NCBI RefSeq assembly: GCF_006227205.1
Contig: NZ_VCNG01000006.1
Location: forward strand, 1-64,000
Direction: 5' to 3'
Source: Pseudomonas sp. ICMP22404
GTDB lineage: Bacteria; Pseudomonadota; Gammaproteobacteria; Pseudomonadales; Pseudomonadaceae
Length of the DNA stretch: 64,000 bases
How positions within the stretch are numbered: the first letter of the stretch is position 1; the number at the start of each line of letters is the position of its first letter. The notes under the pieces are model-generated. The model ran no database searches, was not told the origin of the DNA, and saw nothing but the letters and a program-made list of their open reading frames with translations. Positions 9,312 to 16,426 of this stretch are shown in pieces. Position numbers and translations under genes: made by a program.

Positions 9312-10333
9312 TTGACCAGCCATTCGTTCCACCGTGTCGCGATGTCCTGACCGTTCTTGGCCCAGTACGCGAAATCGAGCGTGATCTGATCCTTGGCGTA
9401 GGCGGTCGGCAGGTTGGGAGCGAGCACCGAATCCAGGCGCGCGACGCTATCGACGTTGACCGGCGCATAAGCGGTCAGGTTGGAGAAGTCGGCCTGGCCC
9501 TTGGCACTGCTGGAGTTGGCCAGGAACTTCATGGCGGCGGCCTTGTTCTTCGAGCCCTTCGGCACGACCAGGATGTCGGCCATGACCAGGTTCTGCTTCC
9601 AGCTCACGCCCACCGGCGCGCCGTCCTGTTGCAGTGCATAAATCCGGCCGTTCCAGAACTGGCCGAGGCTGGCTTCACCGGATGCAAGCAGTTGCTGGGA
9701 CTGGGCGCCGCCGCCCCACCAGACGATGTCTTTCTTGATGGTGTCGAGTTTCTTGAAGGCGCGATCCAGGTCCAGGGGATAGAGCTTGTCTTGGGGAACG
9801 CCGTCAGCCAGCAGGGCCAGTTCCAATACGCCAGGGCTCGGCCATTTGTACAGGGCGCGTTTGCCAGGGTAGGTCTTGGTGTCGAACAGCGCGGACCAGT
9901 CCTGCGGTCTGCCGGCACCGAGCTTGCCCTCGTTGTAGCCGAGGACGAAGGAGAAGTAGAAAGAACCTACGCCGTGGTCGGAAACGAAGCGTGGATCGAT
10001 CTTGTCGCGTTGGATGACCGAGAAGTCCAGGGGTTCGAGCAGGCCTTCGGCGGCGGCGCGCAAGGCAAAGTCAGCCTCGACGTCAACCACGTCCCACTGC
10101 ACGTTGCCGCTCTCGACCATGGCCTTGAGTTTGCCGTAGTCGGTCGGGCCATCCTGGACCACGGTGATGCCGGTGCTCTTGCTGAACGGGTCGGCCCAGG
10201 CCTGTTTCTGTGCATCCTGGGTAGTGCCACCCCAGCTGACGAAGTTGACGCTTTCGGCGGCCATCGTCGACTGGCTGGTGATACCTAGCAAGCCAGCAAA
10301 AAGAATGGCAACTGCGCTTTTCTTCAACACCAT
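9308..10333 (-). CDS. ABC transporter periplasmic substrate-binding protein (PotD/F-like)
   Basis: Secreted binding protein of 341 residues and first gene of the importer/monooxygenase operon. The signal peptide ends around STMAAES. The mature part begins VNFVSWGGTTQDAQKQAWADPF, the style of spermidine/putrescine-type and opine-type binding proteins. Trp- and Tyr-rich stretches (KKDIVWWGGGAQSQQ, GQFWNGRIYA) probably line the ligand pocket. The ATG at 10333 was chosen because GAGGG lies 7 bases upstream; an in-frame GTG 6 bases earlier is too close to it. The operon is preceded by a copy of the cluster's operator motif at 10484-10508. The ligand is unknown. Confidence 0.92.
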   Translation of the reverse strand: MVLKKSAVAILFAGLLGITSQSTMAAESVNFVSWGGTTQDAQKQAWADPFSKSTGITVVQDGPTDYGKLKAMVESGNVQWDVVDVEADFALRAAAEGLLEPLDFSVIQRDKIDPRFVSDHGVGSFYFSFVLGYNEGKLGAGRPQDWSALFDTKTYPGKRALYKWPSPGVLELALLADGVPQDKLYPLDLDRAFKKLDTIKKDIVWWGGGAQSQQLLASGEASLGQFWNGRIYALQQDGAPVGVSWKQNLVMADILVVPKGSKNKAAAMKFLANSSSAKGQADFSNLTAYAPVNVDSVARLDSVLAPNLPTAYAKDQITLDFAYWAKNGQDIATRWNEWLVK

Positions 10334-10483
10334 TTTCACGCCCTCATTGTTGTGTTTATTGAGCGGGCTTGTGTGTGCCCGCTTATCGGGAGCTGTAGGT
10401 CCATCTGGCTTTGCAGGACCGGGCCAAGGGCCGGATGGCTGTGCTTTCCCTTCCGCGCGCACTTGGCTGAAACGTTCGGTCTA

Positions 10484-10508
10484 TGGAATATCATATTATG
10501 GTATTCCA
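10484..10508 (-). promoter_or_regulatory. Putative GntR operator upstream of the importer operon
   Basis: Read on the minus strand it contains TGGAATACCATAATA, one base different from the motif at 11858 and 19416. The whole segment is also bounded by TGGAATA and TATTCCA, a longer palindrome. It lies about 150 bases upstream of the binding-protein start, leaving room for a promoter and leader. Confidence 0.6.
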
Positions 10509-10593
10509 AACTTTCTGCAAGCATTTTGCCGTACCGGCTATCTGTCCAAGGCAGATTTTTCTTTTGATTTTTTCCGAGGCAGCCACCGACCCT

Positions 10594-10680
10594 GTGGGAG
10601 CGAGCCTGCTCGCGATAGCTGCCTGACATTCGGCTTTGCAGTGACTGAACAACCGCTATCGCGAGCAGGCTCGCTCCCAC
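10594..10680. repeat. REP palindrome pair
   Basis: Full pair of GTGGGAGCGAGCCTGCTCGCGATAG arms with a short spacer, between the importer operon promoter and the 3' end of ribBX. Confidence 0.9.
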
Positions 10681-10703
10681 AGGGTTTCGGTGTGATCTCG
10701 GAG

Positions 10704-11813
10704 TTATCCGGTAAACGGAATGCTCTCCACCACCTCCAGGTCGTACCCCGTCAAACCGGCATACTTGAGCGGCGGTCCCAGGTGGCGCAGTTTGCCGACG
10801 CCCAGGTCCTGGAGGATCTGCGCCCCGGTCCCGACCTCCGAATAGATGCGCGATTGGGAGCGGCTGAACTGGCGTGGTGGCTGGGTGAGTTGCGGCACGC
10901 GCTCGAGCAGTGCCTGGGAGGATTCGTGGTTGGCCAGCACGACCACTACGCCGCAACCTTCTTCGGCGACCCGTTGCAGGGCCGCCCAGAGTGTCCAGTT
11001 GGACGGGCCGTTGTATTCGGCGCCCACCAGGTCCCGTAGCGGGTCGATGACATGGACCCGCACCAGGGTCGGCGCTTCCCGGCGAATGTTGCCCATGACC
11101 ATCGCCATGTGTACGCCGCCCTCGATGCGGTCCTCAAAGGTGAACAGCCGGAAGGTGCCGTGCACGGTGGGCAGTTCCCGTTCACCGATGCGTACCACGG
11201 TGTGTTCGGTGCTCAGGCGATAATGGATCAGGTCGGCGATGGTGCCGATCTTGATCCCGTGTTTGCGGGCGAACACTTCCAGGTCCGGGCGGCGGGCCAT
11301 GGTTCCGTCATCGTTCATCACTTCGACGATCACCGACGCCGGTGTGAATCCGGCCAGGCGCGCCAGGTCGCAACCGGCTTCGGTATGCCCGGCACGGGTC
11401 AGGACACCACCTTCCCGGGCGCGCAACGGAAAGATATGCCCCGGCTGCACGATATCGCTGGGACCGGCATCGGCGGCGACGGCCGCGGCCACGGTGCGCG
11501 CCCGGTCGGCGGCAGAAATGCCGGTGGTCACGCCGGTGGCGGCCTCGATGGACACGGTGAACGCTGTGCTGAACACGCTGCCATTGCTCGGCACCATCTG
11601 TTCCAGTCCCAGGCGCTGGCAGTGTTCGTCGGTCAAGGTCAGGCAGATCAACCCGCGAGCTTCCCGGGCCATGAAACTGATGGCTTGGGCGCTGCAGCAA
11701 TCGGCGGCCAGCAGCAGGTCGCCTTCGTTTTCCCGGTCTTCGTCGTCCACCAGCAACACCATCTTGCCCTGGCGGTAGTCTTCGATGATTTCTTGAATAC
11801 TGTTAAAGGCCAT
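10704..11813 (-). CDS. ribBX: RibBX: DHBP synthase fused to an inactive GTP-cyclohydrolase-II-like domain
   Basis: A 369-residue protein. The N-terminal 200 residues are 3,4-dihydroxy-2-butanone-4-phosphate synthase, with VDDEDRENEGDLLLAA (about residues 23-38) and RAGHTEAGCDLARLAG (about 140-155). This enzyme makes the four-carbon precursor of riboflavin from ribulose 5-phosphate. The C-terminal half aligns with GTP cyclohydrolase II but lacks the zinc Cys cluster: where active enzymes have a CxGD...RRCDCG motif, this reads RVHVIDPLRDLVGAEYNG. Such RibBX hybrids are known in Proteobacteria. There is no room upstream for an FMN riboswitch; an operator motif lies 45-59 bases before the start. 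The inference is that it raises flavin supply for the flavin-dependent enzymes of this cluster. Confidence 0.88.
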   Translation of the reverse strand: MAFNSIQEIIEDYRQGKMVLLVDDEDRENEGDLLLAADCCSAQAISFMAREARGLICLTLTDEHCQRLGLEQMVPSNGSVFSTAFTVSIEAATGVTTGISAADRARTVAAAVAADAGPSDIVQPGHIFPLRAREGGVLTRAGHTEAGCDLARLAGFTPASVIVEVMNDDGTMARRPDLEVFARKHGIKIGTIADLIHYRLSTEHTVVRIGERELPTVHGTFRLFTFEDRIEGGVHMAMVMGNIRREAPTLVRVHVIDPLRDLVGAEYNGPSNWTLWAALQRVAEEGCGVVVVLANHESSQALLERVPQLTQPPRQFSRSQSRIYSEVGTGAQILQDLGVGKLRHLGPPLKYAGLTGYDLEVVESIPFTG

Positions 11814-11857
11814 GTAGGGCTCTCTTGTTCGATGGGATGCATGATGGAAACCGCTTG

Positions 11858-11872
11858 TGGTATACCATAATA
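11858..11872 (+). promoter_or_regulatory. Putative GntR operator between ribBX and the DUF1330 gene
   Basis: TGGTATACCATAATA, with the palindromic core TGGTATACCA, lies between divergent genes: 45 bases from the ribBX start and 23 bases before the DUF1330 start. The same 15 bases recur exactly at 19416-19430. A single site could control both directions. Confidence 0.7.
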
Positions 11873-11894
11873 CAAATTAACGCGAGAGGTCACT

Positions 11895-12191
11895 ATGAAG
11901 GCGTACTGGATTGCTCATGTGGATGTCACCGACGCTGATCAATATAGCCAATACACCCAACGGGCTCCGGCGGCATTTGCCTTGTACGGCGGTCGGATGC
12001 TGGCCCGGGGCGGGCGTAGCGAGGCGATGGAAGGCAGGGCCACGCCGCAGCGTAGCGTGGTGATCGAATTCGATTCCTACGAGCAGGCGCTGGCCTGTTA
12101 TCACTCGCCGCAATACCAGGAGGCCAAGCACCACCGCAAGGATGTGGCCCGGGCCGAAGTGATCATCGTCGAGGGTGTACCGACCCCGTAA
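11895..12191 (+). CDS. DUF1330 family small protein
   Basis: A 98-residue protein of the ferredoxin-like DUF1330 (dimeric alpha/beta barrel) family. MKAYWIAHVDVTDADQYSQY, the central FALYGGRMLARGG and VVIEFDSYEQALACYHSPQYQ are typical. Its function is not established for the family; relatives in the dimeric alpha/beta barrel fold include small isomerases and monooxygenases. AGAGG lies just upstream of the ATG. It is the only plus-strand gene of the cluster and shares its operator region with ribBX, so it is probably induced with the pathway. Confidence 0.85.
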   Translation: MKAYWIAHVDVTDADQYSQYTQRAPAAFALYGGRMLARGGRSEAMEGRATPQRSVVIEFDSYEQALACYHSPQYQEAKHHRKDVARAEVIIVEGVPTP

Positions 12192-12215
12192 GCGCGGGTG
12201 TTGGGTCACTCACTT

Positions 12216-12436
12216 GTGGGAGCGAGCCTGCTCGCGACAGCGGTGCTCCAGTCGCTGCAATGTCGAATGATAGGCCGCCATCGCGAGCAGGCTCGCTCCC
12301 ACAATGGATTTTTGGTGTGCGCAGGGTCTGTGTACGGCATCGAACCCTGTGGGAGCGAGCCTGCTCGCGATAGCGGTGGCACATTCAACGCGGATGCAGG
12401 CAGGCCTGGCGTCTTCGCGGGCAAGCCCGCTCTCAC
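12216..12436. repeat. Two REP palindrome pairs in tandem
   Basis: Pair one spans 12216-12302 and pair two 12349-12436. The right arm of the second is the variant GCGGGCAAGCCCGCTCTCAC. They fill the convergent gap between the DUF1330 gene and the NUDIX gene. Confidence 0.9.
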
Positions 12437-12443
12437 AAAGGGG

Positions 12444-13007
12444 TCAGCGGATGAAGTGGATTTTGCCGCTGTCGTCGTTGCCGATGTAGATGCCATAGAC
12501 CCCGGCCTGGCGCTCCTCGATGTAACGTTCGAGGATCTGGCGGATGGCCGGGTAGTAGATGCTGTCCCAGGGAATGTCCTCCGGGGCGAAGAACTGGCAG
12601 GCGAGGGTTTCCGGGCCGAACTGGCCGGTGATCTCCAGCGCGATGGCACGGAAGATGATGTACACCTCGCTGATCTTCGGCACGCTGAAGATCGAGTAGG
12701 GCGAGACGATCTCCGCGCGTACGCCGGTTTCTTCCCAGACTTCCCGCAGCGCCGCCTGCTCGGTGGTTTCGTTGCCTTCCATGAATCCGGCCGGCAGGGT
12801 CCAGGTGCCTGGACGTGGGGGGATGGCGCGCTGGCACAACAGGTATTTGCCGTCCTGCTCGATGATGCAGCCGGCAATGATCTTCGGGTTGACGTAGTGG
12901 ATGTAGCCGCAACCGCCACACATCAGCCGCTCATGGGTATCGCCCGCCGGCAGGCGTTGACTCAGGTCGCTGCCGCCACACTTTGGACAAAAGCTCGGGC
13001 TGAACAT
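12444..13007 (-). CDS. NUDIX hydrolase with N-terminal zinc ribbon
   Basis: A 187-residue protein. An N-terminal zinc ribbon has CPKCGG at residues 7-12 and a second pair CGGCG at about 31-35. The NUDIX box GFMEGNETTEQAALREVWEE (followed by TGV) fits the consensus GX5EX7REUXEEXGU fully. Relatives are annotated as ADP-ribose or dinucleotide pyrophosphatases. The gene starts one base after the stop codon of the GntR regulator and is clearly co-transcribed with it. Because the surrounding cluster is flavin-centred, FAD is a possible substrate, but that is only inference. Confidence 0.9.
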   Translation of the reverse strand: MFSPSFCPKCGGSDLSQRLPAGDTHERLMCGGCGYIHYVNPKIIAGCIIEQDGKYLLCQRAIPPRPGTWTLPAGFMEGNETTEQAALREVWEETGVRAEIVSPYSIFSVPKISEVYIIFRAIALEITGQFGPETLACQFFAPEDIPWDSIYYPAIRQILERYIEERQAGVYGIYIGNDDSGKIHFIR

Positions 13008-13008
13008 G

Positions 13009-13761
13009 TCAGTGTCCTATACGGGGTTCTTTCAGGGCGATGGGGGCCGTGATTTCTGGAATGGCGCCGGTCTCTTCCTGCTTGCGCTTGAGGTACTCCA
13101 GCGCAACCTTGGCCGCGGCTCGTACGTGGTCCACCGAAGCCTGGTGGGCGGCCAGCGGATCGCCACTCTTGATGGCCTCGACGATGCGTTCCATTTCCTG
13201 GTTGCTGGCGCCGCGGCGGTTTTCCTGGGACACCGAAGTGGCCCGCAGGTAGCTGATGCGCGCCTGCAACTGGCGCAGTTGGGTCGCGGCCACATGGTTG
13301 CCGGAGCCTTCGAGCAGCACGTCGTAGAAACCCTGCACCGAATCCAGCACCTGTTGCAGCTCACCGTCCTTGAGGGCCTCGCGGTTTTCCTTCAGGGCCT
13401 TTTCGAGGGCCTTGATGTCCTTGGCGCTGGCGCGCAGGGTGAACAGCTGGACGATCAGCCCTTCGAGCACGCAACGCAGCTCATAGATGTCACCGGCATC
13501 GCTCAGGGTGATGATCGCTACCCGTGGGCCCTTGGCATCGGCGAACTCCACCAGGCCTTCGGACTCCAGGTGACGCAAGGCTTCGCGCACTGACGTGCGG
13601 CTCACGCCCAGGCGATCGCACAGGTCGCGCTCGACCAGACGATCTCCCGGCAGGAGCTGGAAGTTCATGATGGCGCTACGCAGCTTATCCAGCACGATCT
13701 CGCGCAGGGTGACGGGGTTTCGATTGACCTTGAAGCTGTCGTCGAGTGGCAGGCGTTTCAT
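13009..13761 (-). CDS. GntR family transcriptional regulator (FadR/FCD subfamily)
   Basis: A 250-residue regulator. The N-terminal winged helix-turn-helix is clear (GDRLVERDLCDRLGVSRTSV, then REALRHLESEGLV, about residues 39-71). The all-helical FCD effector domain follows, with DIYELRCVLEGLIVQLFTLRA and the His-containing AAHQASVDHVRAAAKV near the end. FCD regulators usually bind an organic acid or amino acid and repress the adjacent catabolic genes. It lies between the two operons of the cluster, and the TGGTATACCA palindromes nearby resemble known binding sites of this subfamily. No copy of the motif was seen in front of gntR itself. Confidence 0.9.
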   Translation of the reverse strand: MKRLPLDDSFKVNRNPVTLREIVLDKLRSAIMNFQLLPGDRLVERDLCDRLGVSRTSVREALRHLESEGLVEFADAKGPRVAIITLSDAGDIYELRCVLEGLIVQLFTLRASAKDIKALEKALKENREALKDGELQQVLDSVQGFYDVLLEGSGNHVAATQLRQLQARISYLRATSVSQENRRGASNQEMERIVEAIKSGDPLAAHQASVDHVRAAAKVALEYLKRKQEETGAIPEITAPIALKEPRIGH

Positions 13762-13793
13762 GGGCGTTGCTCTTTAGGTGGCTGTCCATGCAA

Positions 13794-13826
13794 AAAGAGC
13801 ACGTCGATCACCATGACGTGCTCTTT
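13794..13826 (-). terminator. Rho-independent terminator after the catabolic operon
   Basis: A perfect 12-bp stem (AAAGAGCACGTC / GACGTGCTCTTT) with a 9-base loop. On the minus strand it is followed by a run of T. It lies 17 bases beyond the stop codon of the PcaC-like gene and separates that operon from gntR. Confidence 0.85.
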
Positions 13827-13842
13827 GCGAAAACAGCCAAGG

Positions 13843-14232
13843 TTAACTGGAGGCCTCGGCATCGGCTTCAGCGAAGGCTTCGCGGGCGAGCCGGAAACTG
13901 TCGACGGCCGCGGGTACGCCGCAATAAATACCGACCTGAAGCAGGATTTCGCGTATTTGTTCACGACTCAGGCCGTTGCGCAAGGCACCGCGTACATGCA
14001 GCTTGAGTTCGTGAGGTCGATTGAGGGCTGAAATCATGGCCAAGTTTATCATGCTGCGTTCCTTGAGCGACAAACCCTCACGGCCCCAGACGTGACCCCA
14101 ACAGTATTCGGTGACCATCTCCTGCAATGGCCGGGTGAAGTCGTCGGCGTTTTCGATGGAGCGTTTCACATAGGCTTCGCCCAGCACCTGGGTGCGGATC
14201 TGTAGGCCTTTTTCATATTTCTCGTTGCTCAT
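13843..14232 (-). CDS. Carboxymuconolactone decarboxylase family protein (PcaC-like)
   Basis: A 129-residue protein matching the length and layout of PcaC: GLQIRTQVLGEAYVKRS, TEYCWGHVWGREGLS, NLAMISALNRPHELKLHVRG (conserved His) and ILLQVGIYCGVPAA (conserved Cys). PcaC decarboxylates 4-carboxymuconolactone in protocatechuate breakdown. No other pca gene is adjacent, and the neighbours are a semialdehyde dehydrogenase and flavin enzymes, so the true substrate is probably a different lactone or beta-keto acid. It is the last gene of the operon that begins at 19374. An AhpD-like redox role is the alternative. Confidence 0.85.
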   Translation of the reverse strand: MSNEKYEKGLQIRTQVLGEAYVKRSIENADDFTRPLQEMVTEYCWGHVWGREGLSLKERSMINLAMISALNRPHELKLHVRGALRNGLSREQIREILLQVGIYCGVPAAVDSFRLAREAFAEADAEASS

Positions 14233-14253
14233 TTCGATTGTCTCCCGTGGGGC

Positions 14254-15705
14254 TCAGAGCCCGCCCATCAGGGTGTATTTGAGTTCAAGGTAGTCCTCGA
14301 TGCCATACTTGGAGCCTTCGCGCCCCAGGCCCGACGTCTTGACGCCGCCGAACGGCGCCACCTCGGTTGAAATCAGCCCTTCGTTGATGCCGACCATGCC
14401 GTATTCCAACGCCTCGCTCATGCGCCAGGCCCGGCCCAGATCGCGGGTGTAGCAATAGGCGGCGAGCCCGGAATCGGTGTCGTTGGCCATCTGCACGGCC
14501 TGGGCCTCGTCGTCGAAGCGAAAGACCGCCGCCAGTGGGCCGAACGTTTCTTCCCGGGCGACTTTCATCTGCGTCGTGACGCCGACCAGTACTGTCGGCT
14601 GGAAGAACCCGTGCCCCAAGGCATGGCGCTCGCCGCCACAGATCAACCGGGCACCGTGGGCGAGGGCGTCCTGCACGTGGTCCTCGACCTTGGCGACGGC
14701 CCGCTCATTGATCAGCGGGCCCTGGCTGACGCCGGCCTCGAAACCGCTGCCGACCTTCAATTGCACCACGCGCTCGGACAGACGTGTGACAAACGCATCA
14801 TGAATGCCGTCCTGCACCAGGAAGCGATTGACACAGACGCAGGTCTGTCCGGCATTGCGGAACTTGGCGATCAGCGCACCCTCCACCGCGCGCTCCAGGT
14901 CGGCATCGTCGAAGACGATGAAGGGGGCGTTGCCGCCCAGTTCCAGCGAGACCTTCTTCAAGGTTGGCGCGCACTGGGCCATCAGCAATTTGCCAATGGC
15001 CGTGGAGCCGGTGAACGACAGCTTGCGTACCAACGGGCTGCCTGTCAGTTCACCGCCGATGGCCACAGCGTCGCCGGTCACCACGTTGAAGATCCCCGCT
15101 GGAATCCCGGCCTGTTCCGCCAGGGCCGCCATGGCCAAGGCCGAGAAGGGCGTTTCCGGTGCGGGCTTGACGATGCAGGGACAGCCTGCGGCCAGGGCGG
15201 GGCCGGCCTTGCGAGTGATCATCGCCGCCGGGAAGTTCCACGGGGTGATGGCCGCGACGACACCGATGGGCTCCTTGCTCACCACGATCCGGGCATCGCC
15301 TTTGTGGCTGGGGATGGTGTCGCCGTAGATACGTTTCGCTTCTTCGGCGAACCATTCGATGAAGCTGGCGGCGTAGAGGATTTCGCCCTTGGCTTCGGTC
15401 AATGGCTTGCCTTGTTCGAGGGTGAGGATTTCTGCCAGTGCATCGGCGTTTTCAAGCATCAGCCCGTGCCAACGCTTGAGGATCTGGCTGCGCTCCTTGG
15501 CGATCAGCCCGCGCCAGGCCGGCCAGGCCTTGTTGGCGGCGGCGATGGCCTGGCGGGCCTGTTCGGCGCCCAGGTTTGGCACCCGGCCGATCAACTCGCC
15601 AGTGGCCGGATTGAAGATCTCCTGGCAGGCGCCATCGGGTGCTTCCAGCCATTGGCCGTCGATGTAGGCCTGCTGGCGGAACAGTTGCGAGGCTGCTGGA
15701 CTCAT
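14254..15705 (-). CDS. NAD(P)-dependent succinate-semialdehyde dehydrogenase family protein
   Basis: Aldehyde dehydrogenase of 483 residues, the length of GabD. It has PWNFPAAMITRKAGPALAAG, the Glu of VSLELGGNAPFIVF, the nucleophile in GQTCVCVNR and EETFGPLAAVFRF. GabD-type enzymes oxidise succinate semialdehyde, or glutarate semialdehyde, to the dicarboxylate. AGGAG lies 5 bases before the ATG. In this operon it would carry the last step of the pathway and deliver a TCA-cycle acid; that is inferred from the family and position. It is separated from the upstream flavin reductase by a 144-bp repeat element. Confidence 0.88.
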   Translation of the reverse strand: MSPAASQLFRQQAYIDGQWLEAPDGACQEIFNPATGELIGRVPNLGAEQARQAIAAANKAWPAWRGLIAKERSQILKRWHGLMLENADALAEILTLEQGKPLTEAKGEILYAASFIEWFAEEAKRIYGDTIPSHKGDARIVVSKEPIGVVAAITPWNFPAAMITRKAGPALAAGCPCIVKPAPETPFSALAMAALAEQAGIPAGIFNVVTGDAVAIGGELTGSPLVRKLSFTGSTAIGKLLMAQCAPTLKKVSLELGGNAPFIVFDDADLERAVEGALIAKFRNAGQTCVCVNRFLVQDGIHDAFVTRLSERVVQLKVGSGFEAGVSQGPLINERAVAKVEDHVQDALAHGARLICGGERHALGHGFFQPTVLVGVTTQMKVAREETFGPLAAVFRFDDEAQAVQMANDTDSGLAAYCYTRDLGRAWRMSEALEYGMVGINEGLISTEVAPFGGVKTSGLGREGSKYGIEDYLELKYTLMGGL

Positions 15706-15751
15706 GCCGGCTCCTGAAATAAAGATGGAAAATGACGCCTGGCGCTACCTT

Positions 15752-15895
15752 GTGGCGAGGGGATTCATCCCCGCTGGGCTGCGCAGCAGCCCTAAAACAG
15801 ACAGCTCCGTGCGTCATGTCAATGAAGTTGCCTGTATTGGGGCCGCTGCGCGCCCCAGCGGGGCGGTGCGACGTTTCGCTAAATCCCCTCGCCAC
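15752..15895. repeat. Long inverted repeat element, GTGGCGAGGGGATT family
   Basis: Outer ends GTGGCGAGGGGATT and AATCCCCTCGCCAC are complementary, as are the inner CCCCGCTGGG and CCCAGCGGGG segments. Related copies lie at 32560-32647 and 63858-63964. This copy sits inside an apparent operon, between the flavin reductase gene and the semialdehyde dehydrogenase gene. Confidence 0.85.
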
Positions 15896-15928
15896 AACGG
15901 TGTTCGGCTCAGGTTCTCCTTGCGCCGT

Positions 15929-16414
15929 TCAGGCCAGGGTGGGCAAGGCGCCCAACTTGCCCTTGTGGTAGATCATCGGCGTGACCGGCTGCTCGGGCAG
16001 GATCAGGTGCTTGACCGCGCCGACGATGATCGCGTGGTCGCCACCGTCGTATTCGCGCCACAGTTCGCACTCGATGATCGCCGTGGCCTTGGCGAGGATC
16101 GGGTTGCCAAGGTCGCTCAGGTGCCAGTCGATGCCCTTGGCCTTGTCCTTGCCTTTACCGGCGAAGGCGTAGGCTTCGGCAGTCTGGTCGGCGGACAGCA
16201 GGTGAATCGCGAACTGCTTGCTGTCCCGCAGGATCGGGTAGGTGTCGGAAGCGTAGTTGGGGCAGAACAGGACCAGCGCCGGGTCGATCGACAGTGCGCT
16301 GAACGCACTGGCGGTGATGCCGACGATGTTCCCTTCAGGGTCCAGGGTGGTGACCACCGTGACGCCGGAGGGGAACGAGCCCATGACTTCTTTGTAAATG
16401 CCGGGTTCGATCAT
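15929..16414 (-). CDS. Flavin reductase family protein (RutF/HpaC-like), copy 2
   Basis: A 161-residue paralogue of the reductase at 5873-6358, with the same motifs (FPSGVTVVTT, TASAFSALSIDPALVLFC, GDHAIIVGAV). No partner monooxygenase is encoded in this operon, so it may serve the single luciferase-like enzyme of the other operon. AGGAG precedes the ATG. It lies 12 bases after the aldehyde dehydrogenase gene. Confidence 0.9.
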   Translation of the reverse strand: MIEPGIYKEVMGSFPSGVTVVTTLDPEGNIVGITASAFSALSIDPALVLFCPNYASDTYPILRDSKQFAIHLLSADQTAEAYAFAGKGKDKAKGIDWHLSDLGNPILAKATAIIECELWREYDGGDHAIIVGAVKHLILPEQPVTPMIYHKGKLGALPTLA

Positions 16415-16426
16415 GGCGGCAGTCTC

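Noticed and set aside
11814..11894. FMN riboswitch upstream of ribBX
   Set aside because: Only 81 bases separate the divergent start codons, too short for the FMN aptamer, and none of its conserved segments is visible.
12216..12436. Possible attachment site or small mobile element around paired inverted repeats
   Set aside because: The repeats are ordinary REP pairs; no integrase, transposase or target-site duplication was found.
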